DNA from: Selenomonas sp. GACV-9
GTDB lineage: Bacteria; Bacillota; Negativicutes; Selenomonadales; Selenomonadaceae
Direction: 5' to 3'
Length of the DNA stretch: 64,000 nucleotides
Assembly: GCA_900116485.1 (NCBI GenBank)
Contig: FPAX01000001.1
Coordinates: 186,001 to 250,000 of the forward strand
The notes below the pieces were generated by a model, which saw nothing but the letters and a program-made list of their open reading frames with translations, had not been told where the DNA came from and searched no databases. Shown here in pieces: positions 50,124-60,051 of the stretch. Position numbers and translations under genes: made by a program. The number at the start of each line of letters is the position of its first letter. Position 1 is the stretch's first letter.

Positions 50124-51737
50124 TTAAATGTTAAACGGAGCAAACAATTTCTTCATATAATTGAATCCCTTGGTAATGGTCTTGATAAGCGGCTCCATCG
50201 TCTTGGGCTGGCGGATGACAAGCTGCATGACCTTGCGCCGCAGGTTGCGGTACTCGGCATCGAAGATGCGCAGCTGCTCCTCCATCTCCATCTCCACCGA
50301 TACCTCGGGGATAATCGAGGGCTGCAGCTCCGAGGCCCGGCCGCTGATTTTGACGACATCACCGCGGAACGGAATATAGACCTCTTCGCCGCATTCCTTC
50401 TGGATGCGGCTCTTTAGCGCCTCCTGCCCCTGGGCCTCACCGTGGACAATGAATACCTTGGCGGGTTTGGGGCTCTGGAAATTGTCAATCCACTCCATGA
50501 GCTGATTGGCATCGGCATGGGCCGAAAAGCCATCGAGCATCTGGATCTGGGCTTTGACGGCCACTTCCTCGCCGAGTACGCGCACGCGCTTGATGCCATC
50601 GACAAGCCGGCGGCCAAGACTGCCTTCGGCCTGATAGCCCACGAACAGGATCGTGGATTCGGGCCGCCAGAGGTTGTGCTTCAGATGATGCAGAATGCGT
50701 CCGGCATCGGCCATACCCGAGGCTGAGATGATGATCTGGGAGCTTTCCGAGCTGTTGAGGGCGCGAGACTCTTCGGGTGTTTCGCAGATGCGCACCTGCG
50801 GGAATTCGAGCATCTTGCCGCTCTGCCCGAACATCTTGATGGCCTCTTCGTCAAAGTCCTGGAAATTCTGCATGAAGATGCGCGTAGCGTTGATGGCCAG
50901 CGGACTGTCTAGCACGATTGGGATATCGCCATCGAGGCGTCCGCTCTTCCAGAGATTGTAGAAATAATAGAGCAGTGTCTGGGTGCGGCCAACGGAAAAG
51001 GACGGGATGACCAGATTGCCGCCGCGGTCCATCGTATCATTGACGATCTCTAAGAGTGCCGTTTCCTTGTCGTAGATCTGATGGACGCGGTCGCCATAAG
51101 TCGACTCGACGACTAGGAAATCTGCCCCTGTGAGCACCGTTGGATCTTTGATGATGGGCTGATCTGGTTGGCCAAGGTCGCCGGAGAAGACGAGTTTCGT
51201 CGCCTTGCTGTCTTCGGTGACCAGGATTTCGATGATAGCTGAGCCTAAGATGTGGCCTGCATCATAGAAGGTCACGTCCACGTTGTCGTCGAGCTTGAAC
51301 CTTACCTGGTACGGCAGTGGCACGAAGTGTTCGATGGCCGCCTCGGCATCCTGCATCGTGTAGATGGGCTGCACAGGTGTTTCACCGCGCCGCTGGTTCT
51401 TGCGGTTTGAAAGCTCTGCATCGGACTCTTGGATATGGGCGGAGTCTGGCAGCATGATGCGGGCCAAGTCACAGGTGGCCTTGGTGCCATAGACGGAGCC
51501 CTTGAATCCATCGCGCACGAGTTTCGGGATGAGGCCGCAGTGATCGATATGGGCATGGGTCAATAATACCGCATCGATATCGGCCGGGCTGAAGGTGAAG
51601 TCCTCATAGTTGAGGTCGCGGATCCGCCGTGAGCCCTGAAACATGCCACAGTCGATCAGGTAATTCTTTTCCCTGACCGCCAGCAGATAGCAGGAACCAG
51701 TTACTGTGTGAGCTGCGCCTAAAAATTCCAACCGCAT
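50124..51737 (-). CDS. MBL-fold beta-CASP RNase-like protein
   Basis: 537 residues. The metallo-beta-lactamase core has HAHIDH (H61, H63, D65, H66) with Zn ligands later in DAGHILGSAIIEI and the final FSAHADANQLMEWI and FIVHGEAQG. The beta-CASP insertion lies about 230-400 (SFSVGRTQTLLYYFYNLWKS, SGMADAGRILHHL). This is the YSH1/CPSF-73-like bacterial family, predicted RNA-processing exo- or endonucleases. A C-terminal acidic helix (EVSVEMEMEEQLRIFDAEYR) is extra. Cytoplasmic. Confidence 0.88.
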   Translation of the reverse strand: MRLEFLGAAHTVTGSCYLLAVREKNYLIDCGMFQGSRRIRDLNYEDFTFSPADIDAVLLTHAHIDHCGLIPKLVRDGFKGSVYGTKATCDLARIMLPDSAHIQESDAELSNRKNQRRGETPVQPIYTMQDAEAAIEHFVPLPYQVRFKLDDNVDVTFYDAGHILGSAIIEILVTEDSKATKLVFSGDLGQPDQPIIKDPTVLTGADFLVVESTYGDRVHQIYDKETALLEIVNDTMDRGGNLVIPSFSVGRTQTLLYYFYNLWKSGRLDGDIPIVLDSPLAINATRIFMQNFQDFDEEAIKMFGQSGKMLEFPQVRICETPEESRALNSSESSQIIISASGMADAGRILHHLKHNLWRPESTILFVGYQAEGSLGRRLVDGIKRVRVLGEEVAVKAQIQMLDGFSAHADANQLMEWIDNFQSPKPAKVFIVHGEAQGQEALKSRIQKECGEEVYIPFRGDVVKISGRASELQPSIIPEVSVEMEMEEQLRIFDAEYRNLRRKVMQLVIRQPKTMEPLIKTITKGFNYMKKLFAPFNI

Positions 51738-51759
51738 AAAGACCCTCTCCTTTTCGCAT

Positions 51760-54159
51760 TTAGTGCAATAATTTCTTCAAGGTCTGCATCAATTTAGGTA
51801 TGTCAATGGGTTTTGCCAGATGGCCATTCATCCCTGCCTCTATGGCATTCTGGATGTCTTCTTTGAAGGCATTGGCCGTCATGGCCAGGATGGGGATATT
51901 GGCCCGCGTCTTATCGGGCAGTTTGCGGATATACCGCGTGGTCTGGTAGCCGTCCATGTTGGGCATCTGGATATCCATGAGGATGATGTCGTAGGTGCCA
52001 GGCTTCGCCTGCTCGAGTTTTTCCACGCAGATGACGCCGTCCTGGGCCCAGTCCACTTCGCAGCCAACCTCGGTGAGTAGGGCGATGACGATTTCCGCAT
52101 TGAGCTCATTGTCTTCGGCCAGCAGGATATGGTTGCCGGCCAGTTTATCATCGGCCGCGGTCTCGAGGTTATGCTGGCGTACCTCAGCTGCCGTACCGAT
52201 GCGATGCGGCAGCCGCACTGTGACCATCGTGCCTTCGCCAAGGGTGCTTTCTATCTTGATTGTCCCCTGCAGCAGGTCCACGAGCCGTTTGACGATGGCA
52301 AGCCCCAGGCCTGTCCCCTGAATACCGCGTGTCGATGCGCTCCGTTCCCGGGCGAACTGATCAAAGGCATGCTGTAGGAACTCTTTGGTCATGCCGATAC
52401 CTGTATCTGATATGGTGATTTCGATGATGCATTCGTCCATGGTCCTGCCGGGCAGTTCACGCATGTCAGCCGTAATCCTGCCCCCTGGCGGTGTGTACTT
52501 TATCGCATTGCCGAGGATATTGATGAATATCTCTGATGTATGGGTCTTATCCACATAGAGGTAGCGATGCTTGTACGCCGCTTTCTTTACGAATGTCAGG
52601 TTCTTTTCTTCGACCTGTCCATCGAAAACGGTGGTGCATAGCTGCAGGTATTCCTGCAAGTCCACCAGCTCTTCGTCGATGACGAGCTTGTTGTTCTCGA
52701 TACGTGACATTTCCAGCACATCATTCAGTATGGACAGCAGCTGATTGCTGGCCGACAATATCTTGGTGCGGCATTCCGCCTGCTTAACCGCATCCATCGG
52801 CATCCGATTGGCCATTTCGGTAAAGCCGATAATGGCGTTGAGGGGCGTGCGGATGTCGTGACTCATATTGAACAGGAACCGAGATTTTGCCTCATTGGCG
52901 GCCTCGGCTGCCTTGCGGGCGGCATCAAGTTCGCGCTGTTTTGCCTGCTCCTGCTGGATGGTCGACTCGATATCGCGGAAGCCGCAGATATAGTAATCAT
53001 CGCCGTCTTTTGAGGAATCCTTGATATAGCAGCATTGGTAATGCTGGCGCTTGCCATCATAGGTCAGGCGCGTGTAGTTTATCGTATAGATCTTATCCAC
53101 GAGCACCTTGTCCCGCAGATTGTCAAGATGCCAGTTCTTGCGCATTTCCTCGCGTTCTTCGGGCACGATGACGCGGTCGATGTACTCGTCCGTGACTTTG
53201 TAGTAATCAACACCTTGCAGGGTTTTGATAAAGACATTGGTCGTCAGCGAGTTGCTGTTGTTCTGGACCATAGAAACCGTGCCGGCATTCACATCAACAA
53301 GCCAGACCGAGCTGTATTCCTTCGACAGTGCACGCAGCAAGACATTGCGCTGTTCGAGTTCGCTGGCGAACCTTTTCTGGCGGCGCAGGTCCTGGTCGAT
53401 ATTTTCGAAGGCAAAGATCAGTTTGTGTCCTTCGTCAAAAGAGGCAATCTTCAGACGATAATAGACATAAACGTCATCCCGCAGTGTGCGATAGGAATGG
53501 ATGATCTGCCCTTCCCGTTTCAGCCGGCCAAAAACATAGTCCCGCGACAGGAACCGCCGCATCTCCTCCTGGTCTTCAGGATGCACGAGGCTGTCGATAT
53601 AGGTGCAGAACACTTCATGGCTGTTGGTGCGCTGTCGCAGCTGGCGGGCGAACTTCTTGCTGACATTGCTGATCCAGAGTGGATAGACATGACCGTCATC
53701 GACATCGACATAGACGATGGAGGAATAGCTTTCGGAAAGGACGCTGGCGATTTCGGCGGTGATATGCTCCCGGGCCTTTTCGTTTTCGATGTCCTCCACT
53801 GCATAGAGCACGCGCTGCAAGGGAGCGCCTTCATCGATGCGCAGGAAACAGGCACGGCGCCAGCGGAACTGTTTATCGCGGAATACTGCCGTGATCTGAT
53901 GTTCCTCCCGGAGCCGCTCGGGAAGCGTCGACAGCGTCACGAAGTCGAGCATCTGTTGCAAGTAATCGGGAGACGCCACGTGGCCGATGATCTCATAGAA
54001 TTTTTTCTGGAACCTTTCCCCTGCCCCGACATCGATAAAGGGCAAATCGGTTTTGAAGGTCTCACAGCTAAGTGAACGCATGTCGATGACGCGCAAGGCT
54101 ATGTATAACCTGGAAAGGGCTGACAAGATGGCGTTCAATTCATTTCTTTCTCTGTTCAT
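51760..54159 (-). CDS. Soluble hybrid sensor histidine kinase
   Basis: 799 residues without transmembrane segments. About 1-410 holds PAS-like sensory domains. HisKA follows with H434 in FLFNMSHDIRTPLNAIIGFT, then HATPase_c with N-box NILGNAIKYTPPGG, G1 SDTGIGMTKEF and G2 GTGLGLAIVKRL. The receiver domain (about 675-799) has LLAEDNELNAEIV, phosphoacceptor D729 in IILMDIQMPNMDGYQ and the lysine in ILAMTANAFKEDI. No response regulator with a DNA-binding domain lies nearby, so the output partner is elsewhere. It follows a diguanylate cyclase and EAL-rich neighbourhood, a possible link. Confidence 0.9.
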   Translation of the reverse strand: MNRERNELNAILSALSRLYIALRVIDMRSLSCETFKTDLPFIDVGAGERFQKKFYEIIGHVASPDYLQQMLDFVTLSTLPERLREEHQITAVFRDKQFRWRRACFLRIDEGAPLQRVLYAVEDIENEKAREHITAEIASVLSESYSSIVYVDVDDGHVYPLWISNVSKKFARQLRQRTNSHEVFCTYIDSLVHPEDQEEMRRFLSRDYVFGRLKREGQIIHSYRTLRDDVYVYYRLKIASFDEGHKLIFAFENIDQDLRRQKRFASELEQRNVLLRALSKEYSSVWLVDVNAGTVSMVQNNSNSLTTNVFIKTLQGVDYYKVTDEYIDRVIVPEEREEMRKNWHLDNLRDKVLVDKIYTINYTRLTYDGKRQHYQCCYIKDSSKDGDDYYICGFRDIESTIQQEQAKQRELDAARKAAEAANEAKSRFLFNMSHDIRTPLNAIIGFTEMANRMPMDAVKQAECRTKILSASNQLLSILNDVLEMSRIENNKLVIDEELVDLQEYLQLCTTVFDGQVEEKNLTFVKKAAYKHRYLYVDKTHTSEIFINILGNAIKYTPPGGRITADMRELPGRTMDECIIEITISDTGIGMTKEFLQHAFDQFARERSASTRGIQGTGLGLAIVKRLVDLLQGTIKIESTLGEGTMVTVRLPHRIGTAAEVRQHNLETAADDKLAGNHILLAEDNELNAEIVIALLTEVGCEVDWAQDGVICVEKLEQAKPGTYDIILMDIQMPNMDGYQTTRYIRKLPDKTRANIPILAMTANAFKEDIQNAIEAGMNGHLAKPIDIPKLMQTLKKLLH

Positions 54160-54246
54160 GCTGCACCTCCCTTCCTACTTCTCATATCCTATATCGGAAT
54201 ATTCGCCATCTGGCACGCAACTTCCTTCCCGCCATATCTTTTCCAA

Positions 54247-54279
54247 TAAAAAAGCCCTTCTCATCACGAAAAAGGCTTT
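54247..54279 (-). terminator. Terminator-like hairpin between the kinase and murB
   Basis: AAAGCC and GGCTTT arms, with the minus-strand GGGCTTTTTTATTGG on the distal side. It sits just before the murB stop side and just after the kinase start region, so it would affect transcripts entering from either direction. Confidence 0.4.
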
Positions 54280-54292
54280 GAAAATCTGTATG

Positions 54293-55222
54293 TTATTCTT
54301 CACCCAGCATGCGGACCTCGGGCTGCAGTTCGACGCCATGCTTTTCCTTGACGCGGCGCTGGACCTCATGGATGAGGTTTACCACATCCGCTGCCGTTGC
54401 GCCGCCAGCATTGACGACAAAACCGGCATGCTTGGTCGATACCTGTGCCCCGCCAACAGTCAGGCCTTTAAGTCCCGTCTGGTCAATCAGCGTGCCCGCA
54501 AAGTAGCCTTCGGGACGCTTGAAGGTGCTGCCCGCACTGGGCATCTCAAGGGGCTGCTTGCTCTCACGGCGCTGGGTGTAGTCGGCAATCTTGGCGCGGA
54601 TTTTCTGTTCGTTGCCCGGCTGCAGCTGCAGCTCGACTTCACAGATGGCTTCGCCATTCGTCTGGAAGACGCTGTGGCGATAGCCAAGCTCGAGCTTGTC
54701 CTTGGAAAACTCGTGGATGTTGCCATCCTTGTCGACAGCCCGCACCCGGTCAGCCACATTCTTCGTCTCGCCATCATAGGCACCGGCGTTCATGAAGATG
54801 GCACCGCCGATGCTGCCCGGGATGCCGCAGGCGTACTCAAGGCCCGTCAGGCTGTGCGCAGCTGCGCACTCGGAGATATCCTTGAGCAGCGCGCCAGCGC
54901 CAGCGATGATGCGCGTGCCCTCGCAACGAATCTCGGACATCGGTGCTGCAAATTTCACGACGACACCGCGAATGCCCTTGTCACGCACCAGCATGTTTGA
55001 GCCGTTGCCAAGGAGCGTCAGCGGCAAGTTGTATTCCTTGACCAGTTTCAAGACGCGCTGGGTCTCCGTCATATTAGCCGGAAAGATCAGGCAATCGGCC
55101 GGACCGCCAATCTCAAAGGTCGTATGCAGGCGCATCGGCTCATCGAGCAGCACCTGATCTGCCTGCAGGAACTCGCGGCAGGCGGCAACGAAATTCTTAT
55201 CTATCACAGTATTCATTCCCAT
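54293..55222 (-). CDS. murB: UDP-N-acetylenolpyruvoylglucosamine reductase
   Basis: 309 residues; reduces enolpyruvyl-UDP-GlcNAc to UDP-MurNAc with FAD and NADPH. FAD-binding stretch LTLLGNGSNMLVRDKGIRGV, then GIPGSIGGAIFMNAGAYDGE, the catalytic Ser region MPSAGSTFKRPEGYFAGTLI and the C-terminal catalytic Glu in ELQPEVRMLGEE. Short type II form (no extra loop), as in Firmicutes. AT the 5' end AGATGGGAATGAATACTG precedes the start. Confidence 0.95.
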   Translation of the reverse strand: MGMNTVIDKNFVAACREFLQADQVLLDEPMRLHTTFEIGGPADCLIFPANMTETQRVLKLVKEYNLPLTLLGNGSNMLVRDKGIRGVVVKFAAPMSEIRCEGTRIIAGAGALLKDISECAAAHSLTGLEYACGIPGSIGGAIFMNAGAYDGETKNVADRVRAVDKDGNIHEFSKDKLELGYRHSVFQTNGEAICEVELQLQPGNEQKIRAKIADYTQRRESKQPLEMPSAGSTFKRPEGYFAGTLIDQTGLKGLTVGGAQVSTKHAGFVVNAGGATAADVVNLIHEVQRRVKEKHGVELQPEVRMLGEE

Positions 55223-55255
55223 CTATTCTATCGAGAGTTGATTATAAAGCGGCTG

Positions 55256-55753
55256 TTATTTCCACATGCGCAGGCCGGGGCCATTCTCGGCCAGATTGGC
55301 AAAATCCATCTGCCGCATGGCCTCATAGGCCACGATGGCCACGGCATTGGAAAGATTCAGCGACCGCGCCTCGGCAATCATCGGAATGCGCACGCAGCTC
55401 TCCCAGTTCGCATCAAGGATTGTCTCGGGGATACCTGCCGACTCCTTGCCGAAGACCAGCATGTCATCCTCCGTGTAGTGAACCTCCGTATGCGCGCGCG
55501 GCGCCTTGGTCGACAGATAATAGAAATTATGCCCGTGATACATCGCGAGTACCTCATCGAAGTTCTCATGATAATGCACCTTGACCAGATGCCAGTAGTC
55601 AAGACCGGCACGCTTCAGATATTTATCGTCCGTCGAGAATCCCAGCGGCTTGACCAGATGCAGCTCAATGCCCGTTGCTGCGCAGAGACGGGCGATGTTG
55701 CCCGTATTGCCAGGGATTTCCGGCTCTATCAATACTATATGCAATCTATACAC
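55256..55753 (-). CDS. trmL: tRNA (cytidine(34)-2'-O)-methyltransferase
   Basis: 165 residues, minimal SPOUT trefoil-knot enzyme that 2'-O-methylates position 34 of certain tRNA-Leu. Motif 1 IEPEIPGNTGNIARLCAATG, motif 2 LVFGKESAGIPETIL and motif 3 IPMIAEARSLNLSNAVAIVA YEAMRQ are present. A promoter TTGTAT-17-TATAAT lies upstream (55781-55809). Confidence 0.93.
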   Translation of the reverse strand: MYRLHIVLIEPEIPGNTGNIARLCAATGIELHLVKPLGFSTDDKYLKRAGLDYWHLVKVHYHENFDEVLAMYHGHNFYYLSTKAPRAHTEVHYTEDDMLVFGKESAGIPETILDANWESCVRIPMIAEARSLNLSNAVAIVAYEAMRQMDFANLAENGPGLRMWK

Positions 55754-55780
55754 CTCAACCTATCGTTTTCAACGTTCCCT

Positions 55781-55809
55781 ATTATAGCGAATTCCTTCAA
55801 TAAATACAA
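55781..55809 (-). promoter_or_regulatory. trmL promoter
   Basis: On the minus strand TTGTAT (55804-55809), 17 bp, TATAAT (55781-55786), 28 bp before trmL. Confidence 0.55.
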
Positions 55810-55817
55810 GGTGCGCT

Positions 55818-58800
55818 TTACCATACCCGCCGCAAGGTCAGCGCACAGGAAATGTCCTTATCATGACTGCCCCGCAAAAAACCGGCATCCCCCGCCAATA
55901 TCCAGTCCGGCGCAAATTCTGCCTCGCCGCTTAACGCGAGCTCAAAATGCGTCTTATCCTGATTGTTGCGCAGAGTATAGCGCCCGCCATCATAGCCTTC
56001 GTAACGGAAGTCAAGCTCGGGGTTTGCCCCGGCAAAAGCGTGTCTTACTCCCAGCCGTATCCCATAATTACCCTTGTGCAGATAGCGCTTAAGCTCCACG
56101 CCGCAGGTTCCGGCGAAATAAGTATTGCCGTTACCTGCTGCCTGCTGGTTGAAAATCCCGGCCCCCTTTTCCCGATAAGCCCCCTGCCGCATATGCGACA
56201 GCTGGAAGCCCGCATAAGGACTTACATGCCAACCCCTGCCGCTCTCGCTCTGCAAATCGTATTTATACTCGCCGCCCAGCTCGATGATATGGCTGTTGTA
56301 ATCTGCAGCGGCATTCAGGCCCAAAGCCGGAATCCCCCGGCGCAGTTTGTTGCGCACAATGCCATAGTCCAGATAGATATACGCATCCCGCGCATCCTTA
56401 TGATAACCGCCATAGAGCCCCACGCGGGTATCGTAGGCATTCCCCCCGCTGCTATCCGCGCCTAAACTTACGGCATTGTAGCTGACAAAGACACCGCCAC
56501 GGTAATTTTTGCCGAAAGCCCGGTCATAGCCGCCGGAAACAGCGCTGCCATGATAGCTGGCACCGCCGCGCAAATCGCCCCAGTTCTTGGTGAACTTCAC
56601 CCAGGCGTTGTTATCCTGGGCAACGGGCAGCTGCGTGGTCAAACGGAGTCCGGCCTCTTCTTCCTGCCCGCTGTCCCGCAGCTTGCTGGCCGGAATAGTA
56701 AGCGCTACAGGCTGCAGGGAAAAAGCCGTATTGAGCCTGTCGGAAATCACCCGGCCAGAAACGGTGCTTTGTTGGGCCAGTGCGGCAAGCTGCGTCGCTC
56801 CGCTGCTGCCGATGGCTGATAAGGCGCCCTTGGCCTTATCAGGTTCCAGACTGTACAGAGGGCGGAGCTGGCTGAGGCGCTCATCCCCTGCCAGATCCTG
56901 CCGCATGGACTCCATGGCCTCATAGGTCTCCTGCTGCACGGCATCGACTTTCCCCAGGTTATTGGACGCCTCGGAAGTGACCTTTATTTCTTTGCCTGCC
57001 ACGCTGGCCGTGATATTGGCAAGACCGGTCTTATAGGGCGTACCCGTAGCATTTTGGGGACTGCCCTGGATGTTGCCGTTTTTGACTGCCAGAACGCTGA
57101 AATTTTCATGGGGAAGGATATTGGCAGCCAGCAGGGTAGCCCCGTCAATAGCAGCTGTGCCCGAAACCCTGATCTGTCCATCCGAGCCGCCTGCCATGCC
57201 CCTAAGTGTGCCATCCGCCTTCAGATCCCCAGCAATCTCCACGCAGCCATCCGGAGAGGAAGTCCCCAGTGTGCCGTGGTTGATTACATTCCCCGTGTCA
57301 TCATCACGGAACCCGGCAGCTATATCCGTCATTTTGTTTACCGTGTAATTGCCATCCAGCAGCGTGGCATCCTTGTCCACCGTTACGCTTACCACGTTGG
57401 CCTTACCGCCATAACGCAAAGTACCTGCCGTGACATTCAGTTTGATATTGTCTTTGCCATTGATATTGCCAGTATAGTCATGTTCCCCGCTGAAATTGAG
57501 ATTGGTAACGAGGTCGGGGATGTATTCGTTATAGTCATATTTCATCCCCTTATATTGCAAATTGAGCGCTTCGCCTTTGGCTTCTTTTTCAACAACAGCC
57601 ACAGCATCATAGCTGCCGTCTGTATCGAAGTGCTTCCAGTCTGAAGTGATATTGCCCTTGATTTTGGCTCCAGCCTGCACATTGATATTTTTCACCAGGG
57701 CATTTTTGCCGATATAGATGGCATTCTTCCCGCCCTCCAAAGTACCGGACAGATCATAACAATCCACCATGGCCCCTTGCAGTTCATCTGCCGCGGAATT
57801 ATATTCGAATTTATTCATCTCGGTGAGGGGCAGATTTTCTGCACTGGAAATCTTGCCGGTAGGCGCATCTACCGTACGCTTATAGCGGATATAGGAGCCG
57901 CGATACTCGTCCGCGGCACCGTTGGTGCTAGAGCCGAAGTCAAAGCGGATGCCGGTACCATCCTGCCCCTTGGCTGTAACCGTGCCGCTCTGTTTCACCG
58001 TCTGCCCGCGGCCATAGGCAATGAGCACACCGTTGCCCTGCTGGCCATCGGCATGAATCTCGGTGCTCTTGGGAATGACCAAGGTATTTTCGCTGCCGTC
58101 CACACGGATGCCTGTGGCGCCAGTACCATGCGTCAAAATATCGGCACGTTGCGTGACGGTATTCCTCGAGCCATAGATATGCAGGCCAATGCCCAGAGGC
58201 ACATTGCTGTAGCCGCCCGTATAGGCCGTTCCCGCTGCATTGCGCGCCGAATAGCCATGGGTATTATCGATAACACCGCCATCGCCATAAACAGAATAGC
58301 CGAAATAAGCTTTGCGGTCCAAATCATAACCCAAATCCTGCATGACCGCCAACTCAGCTTCCATAAAAGACGTGTAGTTGCTATAAACGCGATGGCTCAT
58401 CATACCCGAGGTCTGCAAATGGGAGCCCTCGAAGTTATAGAACAAAAGATTTTCCCAGGCATTCACCGGCAGGCCGGACACACCATGGAAGGTGGCACCA
58501 TCCAGCGCTTCCGTGACATGGTCGCCCACAAAAAAAGCATAACCTTTTTTGCCGCTTAGATTTGGATTACTGTCACCGTTGTCAACGATAAACAAATCTT
58601 CTTCGGCCAATCCCGGAATGGCTGCCAGGGTCTCCTTGATGCTGGCAGTCGTGGAAATCACCATCCCGGGCTTGGCCGCTTTGCCATTCTGGTCAATCAG
58701 GTGCATATTCCATTCGTCGCGGTCTTTTGCACGGTCATCAAAGCGGGATATGAATTCAAGTTTGCTTGTGTACATGGGATTATTAACAACACTGCTCCAT

Positions 58801-59474
58801 GTCTTTGTCTTGCTATCGAATTTCTGAAACTTGCCCATGATTCCCAAGGCATGTCCCAACTCATGGCGGATAGTCCCCACAAAATCCGCAGCCTGCTCAT
58901 TGGCTGGCAGCACCGTATCCGTATCCACCCACCACCCGGCACTGGCACCATCGCGATTGGCTCCTGCATGCTGGCCAACTGTCACCCTGCTGAAGGCATA
59001 CATACCATCGTCAGCATCAAAGAGCTTTTTGTCGAACTCTTTGGCATCTGCCCGGATTATCTTTCCCTGAAGCCCCTGCGCCACATAATTTTCCACAGCA
59101 ACACTGGGGTCTGTTCCCTTCTTATGCAGCAGCGAAACCGGTATTGCCGATGCATTGGGGTCAGCATCCGTGGTAAGCACGATCTGAGCCGGCTGGCTGG
59201 TTTTCAAATAAGGGTCCAATATGCCTGCCCAGTAAGCCGTACCGGATTTCACCGCCCCTCTCATCAGCGGGCTTAATGTATATTTCGCAGGGCCTGCAAC
59301 GCTATCCTTGCCTACCTTAATGAACGTATCCCCTTGATTGAGAATCATTAATTCGGCAAATTTCTTCCCATCATGGTAAACATAGTCCGTAGTATAGGCT
59401 CCTGCCCAGGATGGCACCCCCAGGCAAGCCAAAATGACAGCAATAACCAGCTGTTTGTTTTTCCCCCTATTCAT
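55818..59474 (-). CDS. Autotransporter with metalloprotease-like passenger
   Basis: 1218 residues. Signal peptide about 1-26 (VIAVILACLGVPSWAGA). The passenger holds a zinc-binding HELGHALGIMG (H204, E205, H208), so a metzincin-like peptidase is possible; a third ligand is not certain. Next come beta-helix-like repeats (about 400-800, e.g. NTVTQRADILTHGTGATGIR) and an autotransporter barrel (about 930-1218, VKFTKNWGDLRGGASYHGSA to DISCALTLRRVW) ending in an aromatic residue, as outer-membrane barrels do. It proves an outer membrane. The minus-strand GGAAGGAGTG precedes the start. Confidence 0.88.
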   Translation of the reverse strand: MNRGKNKQLVIAVILACLGVPSWAGAYTTDYVYHDGKKFAELMILNQGDTFIKVGKDSVAGPAKYTLSPLMRGAVKSGTAYWAGILDPYLKTSQPAQIVLTTDADPNASAIPVSLLHKKGTDPSVAVENYVAQGLQGKIIRADAKEFDKKLFDADDGMYAFSRVTVGQHAGANRDGASAGWWVDTDTVLPANEQAADFVGTIRHELGHALGIMGKFQKFDSKTKTWSSVVNNPMYTSKLEFISRFDDRAKDRDEWNMHLIDQNGKAAKPGMVISTTASIKETLAAIPGLAEEDLFIVDNGDSNPNLSGKKGYAFFVGDHVTEALDGATFHGVSGLPVNAWENLLFYNFEGSHLQTSGMMSHRVYSNYTSFMEAELAVMQDLGYDLDRKAYFGYSVYGDGGVIDNTHGYSARNAAGTAYTGGYSNVPLGIGLHIYGSRNTVTQRADILTHGTGATGIRVDGSENTLVIPKSTEIHADGQQGNGVLIAYGRGQTVKQSGTVTAKGQDGTGIRFDFGSSTNGAADEYRGSYIRYKRTVDAPTGKISSAENLPLTEMNKFEYNSAADELQGAMVDCYDLSGTLEGGKNAIYIGKNALVKNINVQAGAKIKGNITSDWKHFDTDGSYDAVAVVEKEAKGEALNLQYKGMKYDYNEYIPDLVTNLNFSGEHDYTGNINGKDNIKLNVTAGTLRYGGKANVVSVTVDKDATLLDGNYTVNKMTDIAAGFRDDDTGNVINHGTLGTSSPDGCVEIAGDLKADGTLRGMAGGSDGQIRVSGTAAIDGATLLAANILPHENFSVLAVKNGNIQGSPQNATGTPYKTGLANITASVAGKEIKVTSEASNNLGKVDAVQQETYEAMESMRQDLAGDERLSQLRPLYSLEPDKAKGALSAIGSSGATQLAALAQQSTVSGRVISDRLNTAFSLQPVALTIPASKLRDSGQEEEAGLRLTTQLPVAQDNNAWVKFTKNWGDLRGGASYHGSAVSGGYDRAFGKNYRGGVFVSYNAVSLGADSSGGNAYDTRVGLYGGYHKDARDAYIYLDYGIVRNKLRRGIPALGLNAAADYNSHIIELGGEYKYDLQSESGRGWHVSPYAGFQLSHMRQGAYREKGAGIFNQQAAGNGNTYFAGTCGVELKRYLHKGNYGIRLGVRHAFAGANPELDFRYEGYDGGRYTLRNNQDKTHFELALSGEAEFAPDWILAGDAGFLRGSHDKDISCALTLRRVW

Positions 59475-59787
59475 CGTGCATACACTCCTTCCCTGTAATT
59501 GAATCTATCTTCTACACATTTCCCATCAATTCCTGCTAACATATACCTACGCATAACAGGCAGAGTATTACAAGAAACATCGAAAAGGAGCTGCATGTTC
59601 ATTTTATGGATTGATTTGACAAGTCAAACCTTTGACAAGTCAATTTGACTTGTCAGCAAGTGTGCTCAATAGCCGCCGTGCGGGTGGAAACCGGCTTTAT
59701 CGATAACGAGGACACACAAATCCTCTCCCTTGGTCGCAATGATTTAGAGGAGGAAACACCTCCTGTGCGTTACCATCCGGCCACCAG
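59475..59787. other. Intergenic region with palindromes and a possible gene scrap
   Basis: Contains the autotransporter ribosome site, then TTGACAAGTCAA twice (59616-59627, 59632-59643) and TTGACTTGTCAG (59645-59656). From about 59673 the plus strand reads AAVRVETGFIDNEDTQILSL GRNDLEEETPPVRYHPAT without a start codon, possibly the tail of a lost gene. Confidence 0.4.
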
Positions 59788-59997
59788 TTGTTGGTGCTTC
59801 TCGGCAACTTAGCTGCCTTTTCGCTGATGGTGGCTACACCTGCCATGGCCACGGATTATCTAGCCAATCCGCGTTCCATGAAGTTTCATTACAGCACCTG
59901 CCGCACCATCAAGCACCCGGAAAATTTCATTCCGTACAGTTCCCGTGAGGCGGCGGTAAATGATGGGTATGTGGCCTGCAAGGTTTGTCATCCTTAG
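59788..59997 (+). CDS. Secreted Ada-like zinc-finger protein, second copy
   Basis: 69 residues: a hydrophobic signal-like start (LLVLLGNLAAFSLMVATPAM A), then TDYLANPRSMKFHYSTCRTI KHPENF and GYVACKVCHP. Cysteine pattern and order equal the 20944 protein. Only TTG (59788, 59791) or GTG (59794) starts are available, and no ribosome site sits close by (AGGAGG is near 59748), so the true N-terminus may have been lost. Confidence 0.6.
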   Translation: MLVLLGNLAAFSLMVATPAMATDYLANPRSMKFHYSTCRTIKHPENFIPYSSREAAVNDGYVACKVCHP

Positions 59998-60016
59998 AAT
60001 TTTTGCGTAAAATTTC

Positions 60017-60045
60017 TTGCTAGTATATAACGGAAATGGTATAAT
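60017..60045 (+). promoter_or_regulatory. Promoter of the second antitoxin RNA
   Basis: TTGCTA (60017-60022), 17 bp, TATAAT (60040-60045). Confidence 0.65.
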
Positions 60046-60051
60046 TAACCT

